NCBI GenBank assembly: GCA_947490345.1
Contig: CANLGL010000018.1
Location: 1-64,000 of the forward strand
Direction: 5' to 3'
DNA length: 64,000 nucleotides
DNA from: Deltaproteobacteria bacterium
GTDB lineage: Bacteria > Myxococcota_A > UBA796 > SXON01
Position numbers and translations under genes: made by a program. The notes under the pieces were generated by a model. The model was not told where the DNA came from, did not search any database, and saw only the letters and a program-made list of their open reading frames with translations. Below are positions 21,061 to 30,502 of this stretch, piece after piece. The stretch's first letter is position 1, and each line of letters opens with the position of its first letter.

Positions 21061-21960
21061 TCAGACCGCGATCTTCCGGGCCGAGGGGAGCTGCTGAAAG
21101 TTGTCGATCAACGCCTCGGAGACGGCGCCGCGACGGTCGGTCCGGCTGTTGAGGTTGCGCGAGGCGCTGAGCTCGTGGATGGTGAAGGCGCCGTAGCACT
21201 CCAAGACCAGCTCAGCCCAGGAGTTACTGAGCATTGCCCTGGTGTTCTTACGCGTCAGGTCGAGGTAGACCTGAGCGAGGCGGCGCTGGTCGGCCTCGTC
21301 GAAGCCGCCCTTCTGATAGGACGTGAATACGCTGGTCTTGCTGACCGGCACATAGGGAGGATCGAAGTAGACGAAGTCGTGGCGTCCCACCCCGGCCGCA
21401 GCCTCTTCGAAGCCCTGGCAGCGCAGCTCCACGTCGGCGAGCGCGACGGAGCAGGCACGAAGGTTGTCCTCGTCGAGAATGGGCGGGTCCGTGTAGCGGC
21501 CCACCGGCACGTTGAAGCGCCCGCGGCTGTTCTCGCGGTACAGGCCGTTGAAGCATGTCTTGTTGAGGTAGATCACCCGGGCGGCGCGACCGGTGGGCGT
21601 CTCCGGGATCTCGGCGCGTACTCGGTAATAGTAGGCCTCGTCGTGATACTCGCGATGCTCGGCCAGACGCTCGACGAGCCCGTCCACATCGGAGCGGACC
21701 GCCTGCCACACCTCGATGAGGTGGGGGTTGCGGTCGGAAAGAACGGCACCATCGCGGAGCGCGCCCTGACGGTGGAGCTCGAAGAACAGCGCCCCACCCC
21801 CGACGAAGGGCTCATGGTAGGTCCGGAAGTTGCCAGCCTCGGCCATCGTCGACAATAAGCGTCCGAGAAGCTGACCCTTTCCACCAACCCACTTCAGAAA
21901 CGGGCGCGGGAGCGTAAAACGTGAAGGCGCGAGCAGGACGAGCGGAGGAGCAGCAGCCAT
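21061..21960 (-). CDS. dam: D12-class DNA adenine methyltransferase (Dam-like)
   Basis: 299 residues. It has the class motifs: KWVGGKGQLL (24-32), the FxGxG-type SAM motif PFVGGGALFF (51-60), LSDRNPHLIEVW (75-86) and the catalytic DPPY at 200-203. It transfers methyl from S-adenosylmethionine to N6 of adenine, GATC being usual for the class. No restriction endonuclease is next to it, so it is either an orphan regulator/repair enzyme or an accessory gene. Start ATG 21960; the promoter upstream is listed. Specificity cannot be read from sequence alone. Confidence 0.85.
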   Translation of the reverse strand: MAAAPPLVLLAPSRFTLPRPFLKWVGGKGQLLGRLLSTMAEAGNFRTYHEPFVGGGALFFELHRQGALRDGAVLSDRNPHLIEVWQAVRSDVDGLVERLAEHREYHDEAYYYRVRAEIPETPTGRAARVIYLNKTCFNGLYRENSRGRFNVPVGRYTDPPILDEDNLRACSVALADVELRCQGFEEAAAGVGRHDFVYFDPPYVPVSKTSVFTSYQKGGFDEADQRRLAQVYLDLTRKNTRAMLSNSWAELVLECYGAFTIHELSASRNLNSRTDRRGAVSEALIDNFQQLPSARKIAV

Positions 21961-21981
21961 CGGACCAGCGGGAGCATAGCT

Positions 21982-22010
21982 ATTGTACTGTCAATAGATC
22001 GCTTAGGCAA
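21982..22010 (-). promoter_or_regulatory. Candidate promoter of the adenine methyltransferase gene
   Basis: On the minus strand TTGCCT (22005-22010) and TACAAT (21982-21987) are separated by 17 bp, 20 bp before the ATG. The spacer contains one GATC (21997-22000), so methylation could feed back on expression if the enzyme is GATC-specific. Confidence 0.55.
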
Positions 22011-22088
22011 TACCTGAGGGTTGTGCCCCCCCGCGGGCTCGTCGCCGGGGCTCGTCGCCGGCGCCCATCGCCGCGCTACGTTCCGCCG

Positions 22089-23054
22089 ATGCTGCACGCC
22101 CCTCCCACGCGCGATCCGGCGCTCTCCGCCGAGATCAATGCGTTCGTCCAGACCTTCGCCACGGTCAAATCCTCGGTCGCCACCGTGATCCTCGGCAAAG
22201 ACGACGTCATCTTCAAGTGCCTCGTGGTGCTGCTCGCGCGCGGCCACGTGCTGCTCAAGGATGTGCCGGGCACCGGCAAGACGATGCTGGCGCGGGCGAT
22301 CGCCGCCTCGATCGCGGTGGATTTTCGCCGCATCCAGTTCACGCCGGACCTGCTCCCCATGGACATCACCGGCACCAACGTCTTCGACCTGCGTCAGAAG
22401 CAGTTCGTGTTCCAGCCGGGGCCCGTGTTCTGCAACCTACTGCTGGCCGACGAGCTGAACCGCGCCACACCCAAGACCCAGAGCGCGCTTCTGGAGAGCA
22501 TGGCCGAGGGTCAGGTCACGGTCGAAGGCATCACCCACCGCCTGCCGCCGCCGTTTCTGGTCATGGCGACGATGAACCCGCTGGACCACGACGGCACCTA
22601 CGTGCTGCCCCAAGCCCAGCTCGATCGGTTCACCGCGCAGCTCACCATGGGCTTTCCCGCGGCCGACGCCGAGATGCAGATGCTCGACGTGCACCTTGGC
22701 GCCCGCCCGCCGGTCGAAGACGTGCGGCCCGTCGTCGATCGGGAGACCTTCTTGTCCTGGCAGAACCTGGCCACCCGGGTGTTCATCAGCCAGGAGGTCA
22801 AGCGCTACCTCGTGCGCCTCGCCAACCACATCCGCGGCGATTCGGTGGCGTTGGCGCCGCCCTCGCCCCGGGCGATCCTGATGCTGGCGCGCGTGGCGCA
22901 GGTGCATGCGATGACCCAGGGTCGCGACTACGTCACGCCCGAAGACGTCCGCGCCCTGGCGCCCGATGTGCTGGCGCACCGAATGATCATCTCCGGCGAC
23001 GAGGCCGGCCACAGCTACGTCTCCCGCATCCTGGAGAAGGTGCCGCAGGCATGA
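22089..23054 (+). CDS. MoxR-family AAA+ ATPase
   Basis: 321 residues from ATG 22089, chosen because upstream in-frame sequence is unconserved and overlaps the dam promoter. Walker A DVPGTGKTMLARAIA (about 58-72), the MoxR block RRIQFTPDLLPMDITGTNVF, Walker B LLADELNRATPKTQSALLE and the sensor MATMNPLDHDGTY are all present. MoxR ATPases act as chaperones maturing partners with VWA or DUF58 domains, and the next gene encodes DUF58. The stop overlaps that gene's start (ATGA), indicating translational coupling. Confidence 0.95.
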   Translation: MLHAPPTRDPALSAEINAFVQTFATVKSSVATVILGKDDVIFKCLVVLLARGHVLLKDVPGTGKTMLARAIAASIAVDFRRIQFTPDLLPMDITGTNVFDLRQKQFVFQPGPVFCNLLLADELNRATPKTQSALLESMAEGQVTVEGITHRLPPPFLVMATMNPLDHDGTYVLPQAQLDRFTAQLTMGFPAADAEMQMLDVHLGARPPVEDVRPVVDRETFLSWQNLATRVFISQEVKRYLVRLANHIRGDSVALAPPSPRAILMLARVAQVHAMTQGRDYVTPEDVRALAPDVLAHRMIISGDEAGHSYVSRILEKVPQA

Positions 23055-24778
23055 TCCGGCACGCGCTGGGGATCGTCTTCCACTTCGTGGGGCTCTTCGT
23101 CCTGCCGTTCGTGGTGGCGTTCGTGTGCGCGCTGTTCTTCGAGGTCAGCCAGGTCGCCGACACCGGGCCCTTCCTCCTGGTCATCGCCGCGGTGTTGATC
23201 ACGCCCAGTTTCCTGATGTTGATGTTCGGCGTGATCTGGAAGACCCGACGTGAGCTGAAGCTGCTCCGTGCCGCCGGCCGCAGGGACCTGAGGAGCACGC
23301 TGGCGACGGTGCACCGGCATGTGTCCGTCGTGACCTCCCGGGGCTGGGCGGTGTTCATCACCGGGCTGTTCTTCATCGTGTTTTCGCTGGGCGCCAAGTG
23401 GGCCGACCTCTCCATGGTGGCCGTGCTGGCGCTGATGCTGTTCTATGGGGTGCTCGGCCTGAGCACTTTCCTCAGCGGCTTCATCGTCTCGCAGTTCGAA
23501 GCCCAGGTGCGCAAGCGCGCCAGCGTCGAGCGGCAGATGTCACCCGCCGTGATCCTGGCGGGCGAGGTCGCGGAAGAACGTTTCACCTTGCGACGGGTGC
23601 CGGTGCCGCCGTTGTACTTCCTGCTCATCGAGGACCCGCTGCCGCCGCGCTTGGGCACGACGTCCCGCTACGCCGTCGGCGCGGGCGCACGAAAAGAGGA
23701 GCTGGTGGTCGCCGGACGCTTACGACGCACCCCACGGGGGATGTACCGCCTGGGCCCGGCGCACATCTACTTTCAGGACGCCCTCGGCTTCACGCGCGTC
23801 TCCGTCGCATCGATGGCGACGGCCGAATTGAAGATCCTGCCCCGGTTCCGCCACCTCCAGATCCTCGAGCCGCCGCGCAGCAAGCTCGCGCGCCCCGACA
23901 TCCTCACCCGCCCTCACCGCTTTCCCACCGAAGACCACTTCCGCTTTCGCGACTACCAGTCCGGCGACGACACCCGCCGCATCCACTGGAAGCTGTCGGT
24001 CAAGAGCGGACAGATCCAGCTTCGTATGCCCGAGACGCGCGAGATCAGCACCAAGAACGTGCTCTTGGTCTTGGACAGCTACCTGCCGGCGGGCCGCATG
24101 CTCGACGACGCGGTGGGCGTGGAGGAGGTGCTGGACAAGCTCGTCGAGACCTGGATTTCCCTGGCCAAGGAGCTGGTGGAGCGCGGGGATCGCGTCACCC
24201 TGGTCTGCGCGGCACGGGGCAACGACGGGGAGCTGAAGGTGGAGTCGCAGGCCTGCCAGAAGGGTGGCCACGTGCTGTGGCAGGACCTGGGCGCACGGGC
24301 CATCTGGCAAGGGCGCTGGGACATCCCAGGACTGCTCAAAGAGGGCGGCGACCAGACTCACGGCGTCGTGGTGTCCAGCCGCTTCCAGAGCCCGCCTCCG
24401 GGCGGCTTTGTGGGGGAGTCGCTCACGTGGATCTACCTCCCGCCGGAGCGTGGGCTCATGGGCAAGGAGCCCTCGCTGCTCGAAGCCTTGGCGGGTTCGC
24501 CCACACGCGCGTTCTTGTGGTTCTTCCGGTTACCCTACCCGGTGGGGAGCGACGAAAACGGCTTCTTCGCCCAGCTCAAGATCTTCCGCGAGCAGGCAGG
24601 GCGCCTCGCTGCTCGCAAGCGCTTGCGCGCGATCGCGACCAAAGACGGCGCCCGGGTGTACCGGCAGCTTCTGGCCCGCGGCGACACGGTCTACCGGCTG
24701 GAGACCGGCCAGGGCACCCACAAGCTCGTCGGCGTCGCGACCGGGCACACCAGCTACAAGGCCGGAAAGGCCGCATGA
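23051..24778 (+). CDS. DUF58 domain membrane protein
   Basis: 575 residues. Four N-terminal transmembrane helices (about 5-30, 37-65, 98-116, 118-148) precede a cytoplasmic part. The DUF58 signature lies at about 290-330: RPHRFPTEDHFRFRDYQSG, then DDTRRIHWKLS. The VWA-like segment NVLLVLDSYLPAG keeps the first Asp but not the full D-x-S-x-S metal site. MoxR-DUF58 pairs are envelope- or stress-associated modules. Overlaps its neighbours by ATGA at both ends. At 575 residues it is longer than common 300-450 residue DUF58 proteins. Confidence 0.9.
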   Translation: MIRHALGIVFHFVGLFVLPFVVAFVCALFFEVSQVADTGPFLLVIAAVLITPSFLMLMFGVIWKTRRELKLLRAAGRRDLRSTLATVHRHVSVVTSRGWAVFITGLFFIVFSLGAKWADLSMVAVLALMLFYGVLGLSTFLSGFIVSQFEAQVRKRASVERQMSPAVILAGEVAEERFTLRRVPVPPLYFLLIEDPLPPRLGTTSRYAVGAGARKEELVVAGRLRRTPRGMYRLGPAHIYFQDALGFTRVSVASMATAELKILPRFRHLQILEPPRSKLARPDILTRPHRFPTEDHFRFRDYQSGDDTRRIHWKLSVKSGQIQLRMPETREISTKNVLLVLDSYLPAGRMLDDAVGVEEVLDKLVETWISLAKELVERGDRVTLVCAARGNDGELKVESQACQKGGHVLWQDLGARAIWQGRWDIPGLLKEGGDQTHGVVVSSRFQSPPPGGFVGESLTWIYLPPERGLMGKEPSLLEALAGSPTRAFLWFFRLPYPVGSDENGFFAQLKIFREQAGRLAARKRLRAIATKDGARVYRQLLARGDTVYRLETGQGTHKLVGVATGHTSYKAGKAA

Positions 24779-26217
24779 GCGCTACGACCGGCACCGGCTG
24801 GCACGGCGCGTTGGAGGTCCGCTCGTCGTTGACGCTGTGGGGGCAGGCCAAAGAAGCCCTGGTGCCGATGGCCATCTACTGGGTGTGGGTGCTGTACGCG
24901 TACGGGATCTTCGTCCTGGCGATTGCGGTGACGGAGTCGATCGGAGGGGACGACATCGCCTTTCTGACCGCCTTCGGCCTCGCGACCGTGGGCGGCATGC
25001 TCCTCGGCCAGCTGTGCGCCTTCGTCGGGGTCCGGAGCTGGGTGCTGGTGACCCTTGGCGCGCTGATGTGGGCGCTGTTCTTCCTCGTGCTGGCCGGTGG
25101 CGGCTACGCGTTCATGAGCAACCAGATCGTCGCCGCCATTGTGATCGCGGTGGTGTTTCTCGGCCCGGTGGCGATGACGGGCGGGTTGTGGAGCCTCGAA
25201 ACCAACCGCGCCTTGTGGTCGACCTGGTTGCCGATGGTCTGGACCGTCGGCGCCTGCCTGATCTGGATCGAGAAAAAGGTGGGCATCGGCGCTTGGGAGC
25301 AGGGGGCCAAACACGAGGTGTGGGACGTGATCTCCCTGGTCATGTTCGTGCCCTCGGTCGGGCTTTTCTTGTTGTACCTCGTCACCCGCGAGACCCATCG
25401 GCTCGCCACCTGGAAGCGCGGTCCCACCGCACCGTTGACGCCGAAGATCGAGGAGCGCGGGGTGTCGCGTCCACGCCTGACCATCGGCGGGCTGGTGGCA
25501 CTCATGGCGCTGGCGGTGGCAGTGGCCGGCGCTACGGCGCTGGTGGCGCCGTATCTGTGGAGGACAGGCGCGCCGGACGAGCATGGCCCCGAGACGACGG
25601 CCTCCGGTGAGGGCGAGCGCGAGCCGACCCAGCAGGAGCGCAACCAGGGCGACCGGAAGGGGAAACAGGGCGACCCCAACGAGCGCAACGGCAAGCCCAA
25701 GGAGAGCGACGCGGGACCTGAGGTGCCCGGCGGCGTCAAAGAGATGATGAAAAAGATGGGCGAGGCCGCGAAGGAAGCGGCGGGGACGCTCTGTTCGCTC
25801 ATCACGGTCGCCATCCTGGCGCTGATCGGCGCGCTTCTGGCCTACCGCCCCCTGAAAAGGCTGTTTGTGATTCGACATCTCCGCGACCCGCTGTGGGACG
25901 TCGCCCCGAGCACCCGCATCGACCAGTGCTGGCGGCTGGTCGAAATCGCGCTCGGCGACGCGGGTGTGCACGTTCGACCTGGAGAAGATGCGGCGGGCCT
26001 GGCGCGGCGGGCGGCGCCGGTGCTCAAGGCCCTGTCGCCGGTCGAGGTGCACGGCTTCGCCGACGTGGCCGAGGTCGCGGACCGCGTGCGTTTCGGCCTG
26101 GGCGTGGGCGCCGACGACGTCGCGATCATCGAGCGCTTTTCGCGCTGGGTGCTCGACACCGTCTGGGAACGCCTGGACGACAAAGCCCAGATTGTGGCGA
26201 TGTATCGGGGGGTTTGA
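24775..26217 (+). CDS. Polytopic membrane protein, TgpA-like frame without transglutaminase domain
   Basis: 480 residues. Six to seven N-terminal helices (about 30-265) are followed by a highly charged, Gln/Lys/Glu/Gly-rich segment (about 268-325: GEGEREPTQQERNQGDRKGK). Then come one further transmembrane helix (LCSLITVAILALIGALLAY, about 341-359) and a C-terminal cytosolic domain (about 365-480) like the DUF4129 tail. In canonical MoxR-DUF58-TgpA operons the third protein has DUF3488 helices, a periplasmic transglutaminase domain, a helix and DUF4129. Here the catalytic domain's place is taken by the charged segment. I see no Cys-His-Asp triad. Coupled to the DUF58 gene by ATGA. Confidence 0.7.
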   Translation: MSATTGTGWHGALEVRSSLTLWGQAKEALVPMAIYWVWVLYAYGIFVLAIAVTESIGGDDIAFLTAFGLATVGGMLLGQLCAFVGVRSWVLVTLGALMWALFFLVLAGGGYAFMSNQIVAAIVIAVVFLGPVAMTGGLWSLETNRALWSTWLPMVWTVGACLIWIEKKVGIGAWEQGAKHEVWDVISLVMFVPSVGLFLLYLVTRETHRLATWKRGPTAPLTPKIEERGVSRPRLTIGGLVALMALAVAVAGATALVAPYLWRTGAPDEHGPETTASGEGEREPTQQERNQGDRKGKQGDPNERNGKPKESDAGPEVPGGVKEMMKKMGEAAKEAAGTLCSLITVAILALIGALLAYRPLKRLFVIRHLRDPLWDVAPSTRIDQCWRLVEIALGDAGVHVRPGEDAAGLARRAAPVLKALSPVEVHGFADVAEVADRVRFGLGVGADDVAIIERFSRWVLDTVWERLDDKAQIVAMYRGV

Positions 26218-26222
26218 GGCCC

Positions 26223-27413
26223 CTACCCAATCACCCCCAACTCCCTCCCCACCTCGGCAAAGGCCTGCACCGCCTCATCCACCTGCGCGGTGGTGTGGGC
26301 GGCGCTGATCTGCACGCGGATGCGCGCCTGCCCGCGTGGAACCACCGGAAAGCTGAAGCCGATGACGTAGATGCCCTTCTTCAACATCCTGTCCGCCATC
26401 TCGCTCGCCAACCGGGCGTCGCCGAGCATCAGCGGGCAGATGGAGTGGACCCCCGGACGGATCTGGAAGCCGGCCGCGGCCATCGACCGACGGAAGTGCA
26501 GTGTGTTCGCCTCCAGTCGATCGCGCCGCTCGGTGCTCGCTGACAGCATCTCGAACACCTTGATGGCAGCCCCGACGATCGGCGGCGCGACGGTGTTCGA
26601 GAAAAGGTAGGGGCGGCTCTTCTGGCGCAGCAGCTCGATGATCTCCCGCCGCCCGCTGGTGAAGCCGCCCTGGCTGCCGCCGAGGGCCTTGCCGAGGGTG
26701 CTGGTGATCACATCCACGCGGCCCATCACCCCGCAGTGCTCGATGCTGCCGCGGCCGGTCTTGCCCACAAAGCCGGTGGCGTGGCTGTCGTCGACCATCA
26801 CCAGCGCGCCGTGCTTCTCGGCGATGTCGCAGATCTGGTCCAGCGGCGCGATGTCCCCGTCCATGGAGAACACGCCGTCGGTGGCGACGAGCTTGATGCG
26901 GGCGCCGGCACACTCGGTGAGCTTCGCGTCGAGGTCGGCGAGGTCCAGGTGCTTGTACCGGAGGCGCTCGGACTTGGCGAGGCGGATGCCGTCGATGATG
27001 CTGGCGTGGTTGAGTTCGTCCGAGATGATGGCGTCGCCTTCCCCGCAGAGGGTCTCGAACAGTCCGCCATTCGCGTCGAAGCACGAGCTGTACAGGATGG
27101 TGTCGTCGGTGCCGAGGAAGCGCGAGACCGAAGCCTCCAGCTGCTTGTGGATGTCCTGCGTGCCGCAGATGAAGCGGACGCTGGCCAGGCCGAGGCCATG
27201 ACTGTCGAGCGCGCCCTTCGCCGCGGCGATGAGCTCGGGATGGTCGGCGAGGCCGAGGTAGTTGTTGGCGCAGAAGTTGAGTACCTCCTGACCGGACGCC
27301 ACGCGGATCGTGGCGTCCTGCGCCGAAAGGATCACCCGCTCCTTCTTCCACGTGCCCGCATCGCGGATCGCATCGAGGGTGGCCTGGACGGCGGGGCGGG
27401 CGGTGTCGAACAT
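26223..27413 (-). CDS. kbl: Glycine C-acetyltransferase (2-amino-3-ketobutyrate CoA ligase)
   Basis: 396 residues from ATG 27413, matching the usual 398; upstream in-frame sequence is unconserved. PLP-dependent alpha-oxoamine synthase fold with Schiff-base Lys242 in STLGKALGG, plus [18 protein letters not shown] and [17 protein letters not shown]. It cleaves 2-amino-3-ketobutyrate with CoA to glycine and acetyl-CoA, the second step of threonine catabolism. The first enzyme, tdh, lies 1.9 kb upstream on the same strand. Its 5' leader closely matches that of tdh. RBS GGAG precedes the ATG. Confidence 0.95.
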   Translation of the reverse strand: MFDTARPAVQATLDAIRDAGTWKKERVILSAQDATIRVASGQEVLNFCANNYLGLADHPELIAAAKGALDSHGLGLASVRFICGTQDIHKQLEASVSRFLGTDDTILYSSCFDANGGLFETLCGEGDAIISDELNHASIIDGIRLAKSERLRYKHLDLADLDAKLTECAGARIKLVATDGVFSMDGDIAPLDQICDIAEKHGALVMVDDSHATGFVGKTGRGSIEHCGVMGRVDVITSTLGKALGGSQGGFTSGRREIIELLRQKSRPYLFSNTVAPPIVGAAIKVFEMLSASTERRDRLEANTLHFRRSMAAAGFQIRPGVHSICPLMLGDARLASEMADRMLKKGIYVIGFSFPVVPRGQARIRVQISAAHTTAQVDEAVQAFAEVGRELGVIG

Positions 27414-27440
27414 CGGGGCTCCAATTCGCGGCTGGGCTAA
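27411..27440 (-). promoter_or_regulatory. Leader motif of kbl shared with tdh
   Basis: Minus strand: TTAGCCCAGCCGCG, then AATTGGAGCCCCGATG including the start codon. The tdh leader at 30500-30528 reads ATAGCCGAGCCGCG, then CCTGGAGCCCCGATG. About 26 of 30 positions agree, covering the ribosome binding site and upstream sequence. Confidence 0.6.
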
Positions 27441-27725
27441 CCCCAATGCCGGAGATGAGAACGAGAGCGCATCGGGCGTCGGCCGTCCTGGCTGCCCCCT
27501 GGCCGCGCGCCCAAGCACCCGCAGAAGTCGGATAGTGTCGCCTCAATGCCTATGCACATCGCTCAGGCGGAAGAGCCGGCCGAAGCGGGACCGCTGGTTT
27601 GAGATTCGTGCGTCCGTCGCGCCAGCGCTCACTCTCATGTCGCGACATGCGCCACCATGGCGCCCTGCCCCCGCTACCGCGCCAGCCCCACCGCGTAGGC
27701 CGCCGCCACGGCTATCGGGCAACCG
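27414..27725. other. kbl upstream region without a recognisable gene
   Basis: 312 bp between the flavoprotein stop and the kbl start. Apart from the leader at 27414-27440 shared with tdh, no ORF with conserved content, tRNA or strong terminator was seen. The half nearest the flavoprotein (27660-27725) is GC-rich and Ala-codon-like in the flavoprotein direction, perhaps an old extension of that gene. Confidence 0.5.
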
Positions 27726-29330
27726 CTACCGCCCGCCCCGCTCCGGCACGTACGCCGCCGCCGCGGCACCCGCGACGCGCCCGCCGTAGTAGCAGGCGCC
27801 GACGCTGCCGGTGAAGCCGCGCCCAGAGCCGCCGCCGGGAAGCATCCCCGTCACCTCGCCGGCGGCAAACAAACCCGCCACCGGCGCGCCGGTGGCATCG
27901 AGCACACGGCCGTCGAGGTCTGTCGCGACGCCGCCGAAATTCTTCGCCAGCCCTGGGTGCAGGCGGACCACCAACCAACGAATGCCGTCGACGCTGCTCT
28001 GGGGGGTGAGGATGCCGCCGAAGGGCTCCGGCGCCCCGGTGGCGGCGAGGTTGTTGTAGTTCTCGAGCTCGTCCATGGCGTCGGCGGGCAGTCCCGCCCA
28101 CACGATTACCTCCGCGAGGTCGACCCCAAGAAAGACCTCATCCGAACCGGCCTGCATCACCTCGGCTGGGGTGAAGTGCTCGGGGGTGGTCGAGTCCGCC
28201 CAGTTGTACCCGGGCGGCTGGAAAACCGGCGTTTCTGGATCGTCGTAGGCGGTGATCAACCACGCGCCGCTGTCCGGAACCTCCGGGGCCACCAGGAAGC
28301 TCCCGAGGTCGCGCTCGAGCGTGAAGCGGCGACCATCGGCCCCGACCACGATGTAAGGAACGCTGGACCCGAAGATGAGGGCTTCGCCGGTCGGGCGCAG
28401 AGGATCCCGCACCGCGTGCAGGTAGGCGCCGATGTTCTCGGGTGTCTCCCACGCCGCACCGACCTCGACCAGGAAGGGAACACCGCCCCCGTTGCTGGTC
28501 GGGTTGGTCTCGAAGACGGGCTCCAGACTCGCGAGCGCCGGGGCGTGGGCCTCGACTTGGGCGAGGTCGCGAAGAAACCCACCGGTGGCCAGAACCACCG
28601 CATCGGCGCCGATCGAGCCCTCCTCCCCGGCCGCGTTCTTCCAGCGCACCCCCACCACCGCGCCCTGCCACATCACCGGCCCTGTGACCTCGACCTCCGT
28701 CTCCACCGTGATCGGCTGCCCGGCGGTCAGGAAGTCGAAGGGGACGGTGCTGGCGGACCAGGCGATCCGGTGGGTGCGGGGAAGCTCACCTTCGCCCGCG
28801 CTCACCGAAGGCGTACGGATGTCGACGCCGTGGGCATCGGCGAGCCAGGCGAGGGTGGGGCCGCTGCCTTCGATGAACGCGATGACACTGGGCCGCGTCC
28901 CCTCGATCCCGGTCGTCGTGAGCCAGTCCGCCTGGGCATCCTCGAGGGTATCGGCGAAACCAAGCTCCTCTTGCCAACGCGTCATCGCCGCATACACCAC
29001 ACCGCCCAGGCGGATGCCGGTTCCGGGGGTGGCCGACTTCTCCAGAAGCAACACCTCCCGGCCCGCTTCGACGGCGGTGAGGGCGGCGGCGACCCCGGCG
29101 GGTCCGCTGCCCACCACCAGAACCTCCGTCGTCCGCTCAAAGGTCGGGGGGAGCACCGCCTCGCCGGTGTCCCCGGTCTCCCCTGCGCTGTCGCCGGTGT
29201 CGCCCACCGAATCACCTACGGCCTCATCGGAGGCGGGATGAGCCGGCACCGCAACGGGGCCCGCCTCGCAGGCCAAGAACAAAACGAGGGCCACTCCGCG
29301 AGTGTAGCGAAGTTGCAACGCCCCCGGCAA
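27726..29330 (-). CDS. FAD-dependent oxidoreductase, exported lipoprotein (fumarate reductase flavoprotein-like)
   Basis: 534 residues as drawn; a GTG at 29294 gives the shorter start VALVLFLAC, like other lipoprotein signals here. Either way the lipobox is LFLAC. A linker rich in Asp/Thr/Gly (GDSVGDTGDSAGETGDTGE, about 39-57) leads to an FAD_binding_2 domain with the dinucleotide motif VVGSGPAGVAAAL (about 71-83) and the C-terminal FAD block GLFAAGEVTGMLPGGGSG. Relatives include fumarate/urocanate reductases and ketosteroid dehydrogenases, so a periplasmic or surface reductase or dehydrogenase is likely. It lies 5 bp downstream of tdh; a di-heme lipoprotein is upstream and could be its electron partner. 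Confidence 0.85.
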   Translation of the reverse strand: MPGALQLRYTRGVALVLFLACEAGPVAVPAHPASDEAVGDSVGDTGDSAGETGDTGEAVLPPTFERTTEVLVVGSGPAGVAAALTAVEAGREVLLLEKSATPGTGIRLGGVVYAAMTRWQEELGFADTLEDAQADWLTTTGIEGTRPSVIAFIEGSGPTLAWLADAHGVDIRTPSVSAGEGELPRTHRIAWSASTVPFDFLTAGQPITVETEVEVTGPVMWQGAVVGVRWKNAAGEEGSIGADAVVLATGGFLRDLAQVEAHAPALASLEPVFETNPTSNGGGVPFLVEVGAAWETPENIGAYLHAVRDPLRPTGEALIFGSSVPYIVVGADGRRFTLERDLGSFLVAPEVPDSGAWLITAYDDPETPVFQPPGYNWADSTTPEHFTPAEVMQAGSDEVFLGVDLAEVIVWAGLPADAMDELENYNNLAATGAPEPFGGILTPQSSVDGIRWLVVRLHPGLAKNFGGVATDLDGRVLDATGAPVAGLFAAGEVTGMLPGGGSGRGFTGSVGACYYGGRVAGAAAAAYVPERGGR

Positions 29331-29335
29331 GGGCT

Positions 29336-30502
29336 TCAGCCCGCGATGCGGATGACAGCCTTGGGGTGGCGAGAAATAACCCCCTCGAAGGATTCTTTTT
29401 CCCAGCTCGCCAGGTCAACGATCGTGTCTTCACCACGCTCGAGGATGGTGGTCCAGATCGCGTCCTGGATGCCGTTGGCGCGGTCCTCAAGGAGCCGCTG
29501 CGTGATCTCCCAGGTGCCGAAGATGCGGCGCCCGACGATCCCGTGGAGCTGGATGCCGTCCATGACCACGCGATGCACGTCCTCGATGACCGCGTCGCCG
29601 TTCTTGACACCGAAGAGCACCACGTGTCCGCCGCGGCGGACCGCCTTGATGGCGTTGTTCATCGAGCTGTTGAAGCCGGCCATCTCCATCGCCACGTCGA
29701 CGCCGACGCCCCCGGTCAGCTCGCGAATGGCGTTGCGAAGCTCCGGGTCCGCAGCGTGCGGCCGAGCCGGATTCCCCATGCTCGGCGTCAACACCACGTC
29801 GCAACCGAGATCGCGCGCCATCTGGGCGTGCTTGGGGTCCACCTCCACCCCGATGATCTTGGTGGCGCCCATGCCGCGGGCGATCAGGACCGCGAAGAGG
29901 CCGATGGTTCCACACCCCATGATCGCCACCGTCTTGCCCCGCAGATCGGTGGCCTGACACGCGTGCACGGCGTTGCCGAAGGGCTCCTGCACAGCCGCTA
30001 CTTCTGGCCGGATCTTCGACAGGTCGGTTGGCCACAGCGCCTTGGCCGGGAGCTTGAGAAACTCCGCGAAGCAGCCGTCCATCGAGATGCCGATGATCTT
30101 GTCCTTCTGGCAAACGTGGCTGTCGCCGACGCGGCATTGGTAGCAGGTGCCGCAGATGATGTGCGACTCGGTGCTCACGATGTCACCAGGCTTGTAGCCG
30201 TACTTGGCGGTCACCTTCACGCCCACCGCGACGATCTCACCGAGCAACTCGTGCCCCACCACGCGCGTGGTGCGAGCCTCGTCGGTCAGGCTGCCCTGGA
30301 TCATGTCGCCGAAGGCCTTGCGCCACCAGATGCCCCGGTCGCTGCCGCAGAAGCCGGCGTACTTCACCTTGATGAGCACCGACGCGTGATCCGCTTCCGC
30401 GTCGAAGTCCGGGACCGGGACTCGGTCCTTGACCAATCCGGTCGAGGTGTCCCAGCCGTCCCGCCTGGTGTCGAAGGTCAGGGCCGTCATCATCGTGGTC
30501 AT
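29336..30502 (-). CDS. tdh: Zinc-dependent L-threonine 3-dehydrogenase
   Basis: 388 residues from ATG 30502; longer readings run into the neighbouring gene. Medium-chain dehydrogenase with catalytic zinc ligands in FCGSD and VVGHELLGE, a structural zinc site CGTCYQCRVGDSHVC, and the Rossmann segment VAIMGCGTIGLFAVLIA. PFGNAVHA is the Tdh-type signature. It oxidises L-threonine to 2-amino-3-ketobutyrate with NAD, the substrate of Kbl. It is about 45 residues longer than E. coli Tdh (341), so another alcohol dehydrogenase is possible, but kbl nearby supports Tdh. RBS GGAG. Confidence 0.75.
   Translation of the reverse strand: MTTMMTALTFDTRRDGWDTSTGLVKDRVPVPDFDAEADHASVLIKVKYAGFCGSDRGIWWRKAFGDMIQGSLTDEARTTRVVGHELLGEIVAVGVKVTAKYGYKPGDIVSTESHIICGTCYQCRVGDSHVCQKDKIIGISMDGCFAEFLKLPAKALWPTDLSKIRPEVAAVQEPFGNAVHACQATDLRGKTVAIMGCGTIGLFAVLIARGMGATKIIGVEVDPKHAQMARDLGCDVVLTPSMGNPARPHAADPELRNAIRELTGGVGVDVAMEMAGFNSSMNNAIKAVRRGGHVVLFGVKNGDAVIEDVHRVVMDGIQLHGIVGRRIFGTWEITQRLLEDRANGIQDAIWTTILERGEDTIVDLASWEKESFEGVISRHPKAVIRIAG

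Noticed and set aside
19357-21960. A complete restriction-modification system
   Set aside because: The methyltransferase has no restriction endonuclease beside it; the neighbours are a DUF4143 ATPase and a broken TA pair.
22217-24778. 853-residue reading that merges into the DUF58 frame
   Set aside because: Its first part is an out-of-frame shadow of moxR; the coupled ATG at 23051 is the credible start.
27957-29957. 666-residue plus-strand frame across the flavoprotein and tdh genes
   Set aside because: It is antisense to two genes with strong motifs, with His/Arg/Gly-rich composition typical of a shadow frame.
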